DNA of 64,000 nt. Source: Epiperipatus broadwayi (Eukaryota > Onychophora > Udeonychophora > Euonychophora > Peripatidae). The stretch spans positions 5,001,128-5,065,127 of the forward strand of contig JAQFVV010006273.1 of the NCBI GenBank assembly GCA_028023455.1, in the 5' to 3' direction. The notes below the pieces were generated by a model. It ran no database searches. It saw only the letters and a program-made list of their open reading frames with translations, and had not been told where the DNA came from. Within the stretch, counting starts at the first letter, position 1, and each line of letters begins with the position of its first letter. The position numbers and the translations under genes are program-made. Of this stretch, positions 23,331-33,679 are shown piece after piece.

Positions 23331-24740
23331 ATACTGCATACAAAAGTTTTCAACATTACATTTATTACTATGATTTTATGGCTATATATTTTAAATTGTT
23401 CACAAGATCTGTACATCAACCTGAACATTATGTGAGAGAATAAAGTTCCTAAAAAATTGCTTAGATTATAAGTTCTTTTCAAAGTGTTGCCAAACCATGT
23501 GTCCAAATCAATAAAAAAATCATCTTTCAATTGAAAATCTTTTTTGTTAAAAATATTATTGAGGCTATAAAAATATTGTAAACTTCTAGAGCAACATTAT
23601 GAACAAAATATGTAGCTTTCAGAATACCCTCCTGGAGATCATCGATAAATATTGGATACTTGCACTTAATTTACAAGCTAAATATTCTAAAAAAATACAC
23701 TTTCTTCCCATTTGACAGGTGTATGCATAGCCCTTCCAAATACTTTATAGTGTCATCAATCTTACAATGCACAACCCACCAGTTAATATTAAGATCTTAA
23801 ACTATGGCCCACAATTTTTTAGCAGTACCTGGAAACATACAATATGAGAACTGACCATGGATATTTAAGCAATCTAAAGTAACAGACACCAATGAAAGAA
23901 TATTATTGGATAAGTAGAACAAACCATCCTATTAAACCTCTTTAATGGACAAGATAAGGAATGGATTGTGTTAACTCCACTAAATAATATCTACAGCACA
24001 ATAATGATATACATTAAAGAGAACACATGAAACCAATTTGTTTGTTACTCAGCACAGATTTTACTATAAGAATGTACACACAGATCAACAATTGAAATTC
24101 AAGTTAATTGTCTCATATAATCTTAAAAGATACAAAGATAAGTTTATTTCCACCATGCTATGCAAATTTTGCAATAAAACGTTTTTTAAGCATGAATGTT
24201 TCACAACTTCATTCCAACTCTTTATGAATATTAAGCATCACAAGATAGAATGCCCCCTTTGTTTAAAGAGTGACTTTGGGAATGCCTACTTCTAAAAGGC
24301 CTACCAAATGATTGGTAAATGGCTTAGTGATCAATTTGGCTTCAGTCAGTTCATCCTTACATCTTAATTTGAATACATATCTTAAATCAAAAATATACAC
24401 CTCAATGAATAGCATCATTTAGCATAATTAGACATTACCAAGATGTGTTGCTGTATCACACACATTATATCAATTAAAATAATTAAGGATTCTGTTGTCA
24501 AGGTAAATTATAACATGCATGCACAATACAAAATTTATTCTAGAATGTTTACATTTGGATACACAATGACATTACAGCTTCATTTAACAATACCTTTTAC
24601 AAAATGGATAAAATCTGGCCTATGGGCCTTTATATTAATAGGATTATCAAGTCTCATTCTCAACAAATATGAAGATGTGTCACCTAAATACTTTGATTCC
24701 AATCATCCAGCCCATAAATGTGATATGTTGACAATGTGTT
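23331..24740. other. Unassigned region between PLE copies
   Basis: Two modest open stretches occur: 24038-24295 (+), which contains CKFC...ECPLC spacing reminiscent of zinc fingers, and 23273-23530 (-). Minus-strand text around 23700-23830 reads like a worn transposon protein, but no family is recognised. It could be upstream sequence of copy B or an older insertion. Confidence 0.3.
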
Positions 24741-25790
24741 TCTAATGCACAAATAAACAGCATACAAACTGCCCTCACATGCATTGTTCCTAACATGGGT
24801 CTGGAAAAATGAGAATGATCACCAAGGCATCAAGTACTTTGATCTCTACTTTCTACAAAAAACTACCCATCTTTATTATAAAATGGTCATTAGCTATCAA
24901 CATCCATGATGACATAATCTATCACTCCAAACTCCCACAAGTTTGCCTGCTAATTTTTTTTTATATCACAATCATCATTTATATAAGTTTGAGTCAGATA
25001 AAAAAATGTCATAAACTCTTATCTCTCAGACTTGTGCAAAATTGGTTACAAAAATAAAAACTCAAACTGTTAATATTTTTTATTTTAAGCTTATACAACG
25101 ACTACCAGAGACTTATACACAGTTTGGTCCTCATTATCATATGCAACTAGAGTTACTCATCACCTTACTAAAATTTTCTCTGCAAATCATCAAACTGCTC
25201 TACATACTTTTCCTTCTCTGAACCTATTTATCAGAAATCACAAATTGTATACAATATCACATGCCCTCACACTAACTGCGACACCATACACTATGGTGAA
25301 TCAAAGGCAAACTTGTCTACCCAATTAGCACAACCCTAGTACACATAAAATCATGCTCAAACCCAAATGGATATCAATTTTTTATTATCATCAATCCACT
25401 TCCAGCCATTCCTTCAAACTTATATTCAAACTTATATTTGCCACAATTGTATGCATAGAGTGCAACAATTCCAAGCATAAACCAAAAAAGGCCTGGAACA
25501 TTATGAGAGACAAGAATGCAATTAAAATGAAAGACTCCTGCATTCCTTTTTTCAAAAAAATGGCCTACTTAAACTAATAATTAGCCATTCAATTATGCTA
25601 ATCCATCTTTACATTTTTTTAATAAACCTTGCAATATTTTCTCCTCTGTCAGTTGCTATGATAATATAACTTAGTTGAAAGGACACTAAAAAAAAATTGC
25701 CAACTTCAAAGATTTAAAGCTTATCTTGTATGTGTTTTTGAGTATATTTGCCCATATCCACACATCTATATTTTATAAATGTAAAACTGC
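24741..25790 (+). pseudogene. Penelope-like element 3' end, copy B
   Basis: The plus strand encodes the end of a PLE protein: YNITCPHTNCDTIHYGESKA then LSTQLAQ at about 25250-25325 is the GIY-YIG core (tyrosine changed, HYGES instead of YYGET). After stops, ATIVCIECNNSKHKPKKAWN (about 25445-25505) matches the CTERND.KRKIKEA tail seen at 0.9 and 48.5 kb. About 200 bases of 3' sequence follow and are shared with copy A. Stops within and after the core show it is dead. The cysteine pair before the core, which is usual in this subgroup, is kept. Confidence 0.75.
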
Positions 25791-26154
25791 AGATGATTAG
25801 CATCTTTCTGGAGATTCTGAAAATAAAAATTAAATCCAGGATGTCAAGGAAGATGATAGCTTTCAGCATTTTCAGACTTATAAAATTAGTTTTCTGGGTT
25901 TAAATCAGTGAAAGAGGGCCTTTGTTACATCACTAAAACCAAGACAAAAGAGCAATTATAGGTTAACAGAGAAAAATTGTTTAGCCTCAGGATCATCAAT
26001 TAATAATTGATGGATAGAATTTCTTCATTTCTATTCTTTATTATAAATGGATATAAATAAATTACCAGTGGTATAAAATTGAATAGAAATTATCTCTACA
26101 AGACTGTGTTCTTATCTGTGTTTGATTTGTAGTTCAACATGATTCATGCATTAT

Positions 26155-26166
26155 CCCCCCCCCCCC
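26155..26166. repeat. Run of 12 C next to the solo LTR
   Basis: An uninterrupted C12 lies six bases left of the LTR in an otherwise AT-rich region. It is striking but of unknown meaning. Confidence 0.95.
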
Positions 26167-26172
26167 TGAAAG

Positions 26173-26819
26173 TGTTATGTTTGGTCTGGATTATAGACCC
26201 AACCAATGCCAAATAATGTAAAATAATACTAAGACAAGTATTATTATTAATATATTTATTATATCTACAAATATATGCAATATAATATACAGTATATATG
26301 CAAGTGAATATTTACAATGTTGAATATTATAGTTCAATATAATCTCTGGGTTCTGCCTACCGCTTCCAGCTACACCTGATGGCTTGCCTCATGGTTAGAG
26401 TGTATGGCTCTTCCAGCTGTACAAGACAGTTTGCCTCAAGCATAGAGTGGTATAAGCAAAGTCCAGTCTCTGTGAGACTTGCCTAGCTGCGTAGGTAAAA
26501 AATAGCATAGTGCTATCAATGGGAATACTTGCTGCTATTCAGGTTAGCAGAGATTTCCTGGGAGAATGCAAAAGAGTCTTTTCAGGTTAGATGACATTCC
26601 CTGATTATCACAAAAGGCTGAATATTTATATCCAGATTCCTGACCTTATTGAAAATCTTCGGATTCAGCAAGCATCATTGCTTATTGGCCTGTAATAATC
26701 ATTGGCTATGTTTTTTATCTATACATCAGCCTATTGGCCTGTGGCAAACAATGCTTAATCCGATCAGATAAGGAGGCATCTGAAATAGTCCACTTCTGAG
26801 AGAAGGGAGGACTATAACA
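26173..26819 (-). mobile_element. Solo LTR
   Basis: A 647-base unit begins TGTTATG and ends CTATAACA, so it has the TG...CA termini and short inverted ends of an LTR. It is flanked by GAAAG (26168-26172) and GAAAT (26820-26824), a 4/5 match to a 5-bp target duplication. Read on the minus strand it has CCAAT boxes (rc of ATTGG at about 26694, 26701 and 26733), a TATA box (ATATAAATA, about 26622-26630) and an AATAAA (rc at 26255-26260), in promoter-to-polyA order. No primer-binding site or internal sequence adjoins either side, so it is a recombined solo LTR. The superfamily is unknown. Confidence 0.7.
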
Positions 26820-26859
26820 GAAATGCAGTGTTTATTAGTTTGTTATAATAATGCATAGT

Positions 26860-27070
26860 TCCTAAAAATATAAAAAAATGATACCTGAAACTTAAATTCT
26901 TCAACTTCATAGTCAAAGTAAACCTGAACACCTTGCCTACATCATATTTCATCCATTTTAAAAGGTTTAATACAAAAATAAACCCAATGTGCACGTTGTG
27001 TTAAAGAGAAGAAGAAACACTAGATCATTTTCTAAATGATTGTCTGGGATTTGGAAAGGGTAAAACAAAT
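26860..27070 (+). pseudogene. LINE C-terminal zinc-knuckle fragment
   Basis: Plus-strand reading gives VNLNTLPTSYF, then INPMCTLC, and after one stop REEETLDHFLNDC (about 26985-27050). This is the C-x2-C...H-x4-C knuckle of LINE proteins. It is the sister of the minus-strand fragment at 19955-20200. Confidence 0.65.
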
Positions 27071-27499
27071 AATGATAAATGACTACCATCAGAAAAACAC
27101 AAGAATGGCAGAAATCTCCAGGAAAAAAAAATGCAATTCCAGCAATAAGAGCAGTGACATTTAGCTTATTTGCATATTGATTAATAATTTGATTAAAAGA
27201 AAATATGTGGCATTTTCTCCTAGGTAGAAAAATAAATTAATTATTAAATTTCATAATAGATAAAAATACTTCAATGACTGACATGAATGCTTAAAATGAT
27301 TAATGGATTAAAACTGTGAAGAAGATACATTCATTAATCATGGTCACTCTAGGTGTTTATTTGATGTCCTGAATAGTAACAAAGGGATATGAGAATTGAT
27401 ATTGCAATCCTATTAAAACCAACAACCACATTCTCTTATGTGATGATAAAATATGTTAAACAGGTGGAAGAAGCATTTTGATCATCTTTTGAATAAATG

Positions 27500-28898
27500 A
27501 TTGAGATGATAATTTTTAATATGTTCATTTTATCTGTTTATTTAGATTTGGACAAAGCCATTCACATTAGTGAAGTCAAAACAGCTCTTCATAATCAAAA
27601 AATGGGCAGTCTGCAGGTTATGATAAAATACCTGGAGAAATTTTGAAATGTGGAAATGATATGTTAGATTGATAAATATTGGAAATTTTGTTAAATTCAT
27701 AAATATTAAAAATGTTAAGAATCGATGGACCCATAAAGTTGTGTTTCTGAGCTTAAGGACAATCTTTTCTTCCAATATTTAAAGGGAATACACAAAATTG
27801 CATTGATTATTATAGAATATTATTCTTATTTACTATAGCAAAGGTAATGATTTCATTGAATTGATTACTTACAGATGTAGAAGAATGGTCACAAGAGACT
27901 CAACGTGATTTTAAAAAATCAAGAAGCATGATAGACATTTTTTATTGTTTCCAGAAAAAGTATGAAGAATGTTTCCAGAAAAAAAAGTGATTTATATATT
28001 ATTTTTAGTGATTTGTTAAGGCTTTGATTTACTTAATAGAACCAATGAAAGGAATTATTTGAATTTAATTAGTTATCCACCAAAATGTATTTATAATGTA
28101 GCTTCTATATGATGGAATAAAAGAAAATTTTATTGCAACAGGTGGAAAATCTAAGACATTTGAAATAAAAACTGGTATAAAACAGGAATATGTTCTTGTT
28201 CTGACATTGCTTTCAATTTTTATTACAGTTGACTTTAAAATTGTTTATAGGTAACTTAAAAAACAGGGATCAAGATGTGATACACATTTAATAGTTGAAT
28301 TTTTTAATTTGAATTTATTAAACTGCCAAAACAAGAACTTTATCTTTTTGGATTCTGAATTTACATTATGCTGATAATTATATTGTCTTTAGTTCAAAAG
28401 ATGATTTACACTATGTACTTAATGATTTGAAAGTAATATTTAAAGATTTTGTTTTGATGGCTATTATTCAAAAAAAATTTTTCAGCTAGTGATAAAAGAA
28501 AAATTCTTAGCAATTTTTAATGTGGATAGTTATCATTATGAGAATGTAAAAAATTAATACTTTGGTATTTTTTAACAGAAATATGGGCTTAGATGTTGAG
28601 GAATGAACAATACTTCAATGTGCTCTCACTGCTTTTTTTACCATTTACAGTTTTTTTTCATCACAGGAAAATAAATATTACAACAAGTTCACTGTATATA
28701 GAGTTTTTATTTTATCTAATTTATTGTATCAAAATAAGATTTGGACACCATATTGATGCAATATAGGCATTAGACAAGTTTCATTTCAGAAGAATCTGTA
28801 AAATTGTAAAAATTCATCATCACAGCCACAGAAACATCCAGTATGTTTTTAAACTTGTTGGATATGATGCTATAAATTTATACCTTCATGGTTTAGAC
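27500..28898 (+). pseudogene. Dead LINE reverse transcriptase, part 1
   Basis: In plus-strand order the conserved blocks are AGYDKIPGEILKCGNDML (about 27617-27670) and YYRI.FLFTIAKV (about 27808). Next come QRDFKKSRSMIDIF (about 27903) and YDGIKENFIATGGKSKTFEI with GIKQEYVLVLTLLSIF (about 28110-28225, motif B). NLHYADNYIVFSS (about 28362-28400) follows, where ADN replaces ADD, and then FTVYRVFILSNLLYQNKIWT (about 28690-28745). Many frameshifts and the lost catalytic aspartate make it inactive. The protein continues after the hAT insertion at 28899-29388. The FRxDG..FN...L.AKT-type block near 28300 suggests a LINE family widespread in invertebrates. Confidence 0.75.
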
Positions 28899-29388
28899 CA
28901 GGGGTGGGCAAATAGCAGCCCAAGAGCCACAAGTGTACCACTAAGAGTTTTTACGCAGCCTGCCAAGACAATCAGAAAAATCCACCTTGAACTGAGATTT
29001 CCTTCCCATGTGCAACCAAAGATTTGTCTCGTATTTTCCACTAGGATGGCCATGTCTATAGAGATGTGCAGTGTTGATATGATGTGCAGTGCTTTTCCAG
29101 TTGATCTGGTTAATTTCAATTTTGTCTTTGCATTAGCAAATATATACATTTCCAACTTTAGTGTAACCATGAACCCTCCAAAAAATGTAAAAACAGTGAT
29201 GAATGCCATGTGTTTAATGAAGAGACAAACAAATATTTCTTTGGTAATACAGGGAATAAAGCAGTGTGTTTATTGTGTCATGAAAAAAGGTGCGGTCCTC
29301 CGCTAACCTTTGCTTCCACAAAGTGGCCCCTGAAGTGGCCCTCCACCATCCTCTGTGGCCCCTGAGTCAAAACAATTACCCACTCCTG
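28899..29388 (+). mobile_element. Non-autonomous hAT transposon
   Basis: The element starts CAGGGGTGGGCAAAT and ends AATTACCCACTCCTG, which are inverted termini of the hAT type. It is bounded on both sides by GTTTAGAC (28891-28898 and 29389-29396), a perfect 8-bp target duplication, the hallmark length for hAT. Inside, GCAGCCC/GTGGCCC motifs near the ends fit the known ZBED-type hAT family. A frame at about 29185-29310 reads VFNEETNKYFFGNTGNKAVC and then LLCHEK, resembling the BED-type zinc-finger N-terminus of such transposases. At 490 bases it cannot encode a transposase, so it must have been mobilised in trans. It sits inside a LINE. Confidence 0.9.
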
Positions 29389-29396
29389 GTTTAGAC

Positions 29397-29630
29397 ATAT
29401 CAAATGAATGAACAATTCAATACTTTGTAAAAGTAAATTTTATGTTGAACTTAAATATGGTATTCATAAGAGAAGTAATTTGTCAATATCATCTCAAAAT
29501 CATTATAAAGAAGTGCAATATTGATTGCTTTCATTGAGAAGATATGACAGAGAGTAAAATATATTGGGGAGGTGCAGTTAGCCCATGGAATTTTACAAAA
29601 TTTTTCTGCTGAAGAAATTAAAAGACAGCT
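29397..29630 (+). pseudogene. Dead LINE reverse transcriptase, part 2
   Basis: After the hAT insertion the LINE tail resumes: YVELKYGIHKRSNLSISSQ (about 29440-29500), then HYKEVQY, matching the 'GEL..GKR..G.p..RYKD' end of such proteins. Together with part 1 it shows that the hAT landed in an existing LINE copy. Confidence 0.6.
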
Positions 29631-29684
29631 TTACAAAATAACAAACAAGTATCAGAGTGTTCTATACACAGATATATTTATGTT

Positions 29685-29805
29685 ATATATAGAGCTTGCA
29701 AATAATCTCTTAACAAGCTTTGCATAATATTCCCAATCCCAGACAGGTTTTTGCTACTGGCTTTCTCAGTGAGGTGGTAGGATATTCAAGCATTAGATGT
29801 ATTTA
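29685..29805 (-). repeat. Dispersed repeat, family H2
   Basis: This copy matches 2180-2300 over its whole length (TTATATATAGAGCTTGCAA to TATTCAAGCATTAGAT), with about 80 percent identity by eye. The two copies are in the same orientation. Confidence 0.8.
29721..29790 (-). ncRNA. Degenerate type I hammerhead ribozyme
   Basis: On the minus strand the core reads CTGAGAA (CUGANGA with G8 changed to A), stem II AGC-CAGTA-GCA, AAAAC (GAAAC with G changed to A), loop CT, and GTC. Stem I can be drawn between GAATATCC..CCACCTCA and the sequence after GTC. Both core changes hit invariant positions, so it should be inactive. The two H2 copies have different lesions, and together they imply an ancestral core CTGAGGA/GAAAC/GTC. 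Confidence 0.6.
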
Positions 29806-29829
29806 TGCATCACAGATTGATTGTTCAGT

Positions 29830-30690
29830 TCCTGCAAAAATATTTTAGAGCATCTTTTTTCTTCTTTTTTCCTCCTGGAATGGCTCTACACATTTATGAA
29901 TGAATACTATATATTTGCATTATTATAGTGGATTTTATGATGAAAATAAAATGATTATTATAACATTTATCATTATAATTTTCAATTACTATCAATTTAT
30001 TACAGGATAAAAGTATCTCCAAGTATATTCCATTTTTTCCAGTTCATTACTTATTTTGTTCATATCACTTGAGCAAACTTTTTTATTTTAATCATCTATC
30101 ATAGGAATGGTCTTCTTTTAAGCTTTTATAACCTTTTAAGGTCCAGCATAAAACTTATATTTATCACCTATAGTCATTTTTTAGTAGCATATCCAGACTA
30201 GCTGTACTGCAGCCCCTTTATTTTTTAATGATATTTTCTCACCATGTATTTTACTTTAAATCTCTTATCATTATCTTTAACTTACATCATTTCTGTATAA
30301 TCTAAACTCCTGTTGTAATAATATGTTGAACTATTTCCATGCTCTAATTTAATTCTTAAATACATTTATAAAAATTCAAACATTATATAAATTTTTAAAT
30401 GCGTTCAACTGTTTGTAATAATTGATAGATTAGTGTTTTATACTACATTTCCTGGGTAATATTATTCTGCTCTTCAAATATTGTTGGCCTAACCAATAAT
30501 AATATTAGAAATATCTAAATACAATAAAGGACAGTAATACTCTATGATGACACATTACATTGAATGTACATGAAAGTTAGAGGTTTGAATTTAAAAAAAA
30601 AAATTGACAATTAAGCTAGATGTTGGAAATAGCTCAGCATATAATTACAAATAAAATATTATTCTGAAAAATTTTAAGATAAACTTTTCT
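29830..30690. other. AT-rich stretch without recognised gene
   Basis: No coding frame is recognised with confidence. Parts around 29990-30260 may be old LINE sequence on the minus strand, but I could not align them. Confidence 0.4.
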
Positions 30691-30699
30691 GTATTATTT

Positions 30700-31720
30700 T
30701 TCTTGTTTCAAATTTATAAATCTTTGCTTTTCCCAACAGGGAGCTATATCTCATTTTAATATTAAATTGTTTCTAACTTAAGCATTTAATACAAGTTTAA
30801 TCCTATTATTAGTTTCATTTATTATATTTTCTTCTGTATGAATAGGACTAGGAAAACATTTATAGCATTTGTTTTTCAATTACTAGCAAACTCTATTTTT
30901 GAAAGCCAATTACTATAGACAGTTTTAGTAATCAGATTTAAACCTATGTTTCTTGTTTTCATTTGATAGCATTATTTCTAAAAAAAAAATTGCAAAATCT
31001 AGATCATTAAAGTAATTCTAATTTATTACTATTTATTTAGTTTTTTTAATTTAATTCACAAAATAATTTCCACAAATCTGTTGAAAAATTTTCTGGAGAT
31101 AAAATATCATCCTTTTACTATGTTAAACTTTTTAGTTTTATTATGTAGTCAAATCAATTGTGTTGTATTTTGATAAAAATTCTTCATAAATTGATTATTA
31201 TGAGAGATGATTTGATGTGCCAAAGTTTTAAACTTGGCAAAAATCTTATTGAAGCAAATATATTTTCAAAATCCATAAATACAAAACAAAATATCAACTT
31301 AAACTCATTGGCTCTAGCTCTAACATCTCTTGGAACCAGTATGTGATCTACAGTGGTATAATGATCACTATTTTTAAACATAATCAGTCCTCTTCAAAAC
31401 AAAGGTCTTTCCCATTTTAATCTAGTTTTTCTAATCTCTAGCTCCTCTGTCCACATCACACCTGAAAATTTCTTTATTTCATTTGTCCATTTCACATGTA
31501 GTTTCTATGCCTTTTACAATCTACTGAGATCTAGATTAAAATGATAATTGTTTATCTATGATCATTTCTTCTAGCAACATGACAATCTCAGCTTCCTTGT
31601 CTCTATTTTTTTTAATTATATTAATAATATCTATTCATTCTTTCATTCATACATTTTGTTTTTGATTTTTTCCTTTTTACTCCTAGCATTTAATCATATT
31701 TAAATTTATCTTATGGTTAT
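30700..31720 (-). pseudogene. Dead LINE reverse transcriptase, N-terminal palm portion
   Basis: The minus strand from about 31381 reads YTTVDHILVPRDV and FCFVFMDFENIFASI (motif A, aspartate kept), then GDDILSPENFST (about 31100, motif B region) and NNLDFANCIF (about 30990), where the catalytic ADD is lost. This is the same family as 17.7-19.4 kb, with the first palm blocks better kept. Only 31184-31381 is open. It is inactive. Confidence 0.7.
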
Positions 31721-31779
31721 AAATATTTAAAAAAACATTTGACTAAAACTTGTTTAAATAATTTTATCATTATTATCAT

Positions 31780-32620
31780 CTTCATTTTAATTCATTATCA
31801 ATCTACTCTGAAAGAAATATCTCCTCAAGCTTAATTTAGTTTTCTTATTTATTCATCTCACATGTGATCACTTTCTAAGATTCTTTTATTGTCTATTGAA
31901 ATGCAATTTAAAATCTCAACTGTCCACGTATTATCATTCCTTCTAGTTATATATACATTCTAACGCCATTTCAGGCTCTTAATTCCATCAAACTGATAGA
32001 TGTTTGTCTTTCATTCATATATTTTTACTTTCAATTTCTCTTTACTATTCTCAATAGACATCTCTTTATATTTTTTTGAATAGTCTGAAATCTTAGATTT
32101 ATAAATAAGAACAGGTAAAACATTTCTAATAAAAACTTTTTTTTATATACATATAGGTACATATTTTTTAAATATAAATTATTTTTATCAAAAGCATTCC
32201 ATCAGTTATTGTTGTATCTATATTTATATTCTGACCAAATAAGGTATTTGCAATTCTTAAATATTTCCAATTCATAATTATCAAACTTTAATTTATTCTT
32301 CTAAAAAAATCAATATTTGTTCTCAGTTCTAATTTTTTACTCATAAATACGGCAACATTTTCTGACGATTTTAGGCATTATTTGCAAAAAAAAATCACAT
32401 GATTTTCAAAATCTAGATGACATAAAAATTGTCTCTGCATTTTATTGTTTTAGCTGCTCATTTCCATTTACAAAATATTTCTGGTAAAACTGTTATAAAG
32501 AGTTTAGAAATATGGAATTATTCTAAAATATGCATTTATTTATACTAATCTGTTTAGTGTTATTATATAATTTTGTTGTTGGTATATATCCTTCAGAATA
32601 CATCAAGTATTTAATATATT
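31780..32620 (-). pseudogene. Dead LINE reverse transcriptase, C-terminal portion
   Basis: The minus strand gives LCHLDFENHV (about 32425, equivalent to LxHLxFADDI), YLRIANTLFGQNINIDTT (about 32250-32200), EMSIENSKEKL (about 32060), then FDGIKSLKWR.NVYITRRND and NTWTVEILN (about 32000-31930). These are successive C-terminal LINE blocks, also seen at 1-480. This copy lies upstream of an N-terminal copy on the same strand, so the two are separate insertions or a rearranged element rather than one continuous gene. Confidence 0.7.
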
Positions 32621-33670
32621 TATAATATATATTAAATATTACAAATTGGACATTATTTAAGATTTTTATTTTTTCAGTTTGATATTAGTAGTATTTAACA
32701 TTTATATATTACAAAAATTTGTCTAACAGTATAAAGGTAAGTCCTATAATTCAAAACGTGATGCACATTAATTAAAGATAGATAAGGTAGTTGACCATTT
32801 TATTAGCACAATTATGTAAATGAGTTTTCGCTGTAGTCATATTAAAGTGTCTAGACAGTTTTATTACAAAAAGTAATGTAGTTTTTTATTTATTTATTCG
32901 TCATATTTTAACACATTTTTTTTCTCACTAATTTTTTAAAAATCAGTTAAAATTTAAATGCCATTAATTAGTTAATTGTATATATATATAATTCACAGAT
33001 ATTTGAAATAATAATATTAAAAAATTAATAATTTGATCAATGATTCGATAATTTTTTTTTTTAAACAAATATTTACTAATTACTTTCCATCTAATTAAAA
33101 GTTGTACGTTAATCGTTAAACAAGAATAAAACAGCTTTTTAAAATGACCTACTGCAAGGTAAAGACCTCTAGTATATTCTCCATAAAGAAACCGTAAACT
33201 ATAGTCACTTAGTTGTAAAAATACCAGGTGGCAAAATTTGACTTCTTCCTTGTTTTAATTTCTTTCTAAAAATAGCTTTGCCCATTTATTAAAAATAATT
33301 GATTACTTGGCTCAGAGTCCAATACCTAGAGAGAGAAAAAAAAGCTTTTTTAGAATTAAAAAAAAAAAAAACAATTCATATTTTAAATTAATGCGGAACT
33401 TTAGATTATCAGAACAGAAATGAAAGTCAATGTATCAAAAACTTTTAAGCAATTCAAAAAGAATATCTATCAATTGACTTACATTTAACTGCAATATAAT
33501 ATAGATTTATTAATGCAGGATAAAAATATTAAACGAAGTAAGATGAGGGCGATGTGGAGAAGTAAATAATGGGGATGTTAAGTTATAGTATTCTGAGGAT
33601 GATCGACAGTAAATTGAATTGGCATATCTATTGAAAAAAATTTAGAATAGTGTGGCAAAGATAGATTGTG
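32621..33670. other. AT-rich stretch without recognised gene
   Basis: No gene or clear repeat is recognised. Confidence 0.5.
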
Positions 33671-33679
33671 TTGACAATG

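Noticed and set aside
28886-29209. 107-codon minus-strand frame
   Set aside because: It overlaps the hAT element from its terminal repeat onward and reads through the terminus; no domain is visible. The plus-strand text resembles a BED finger instead.
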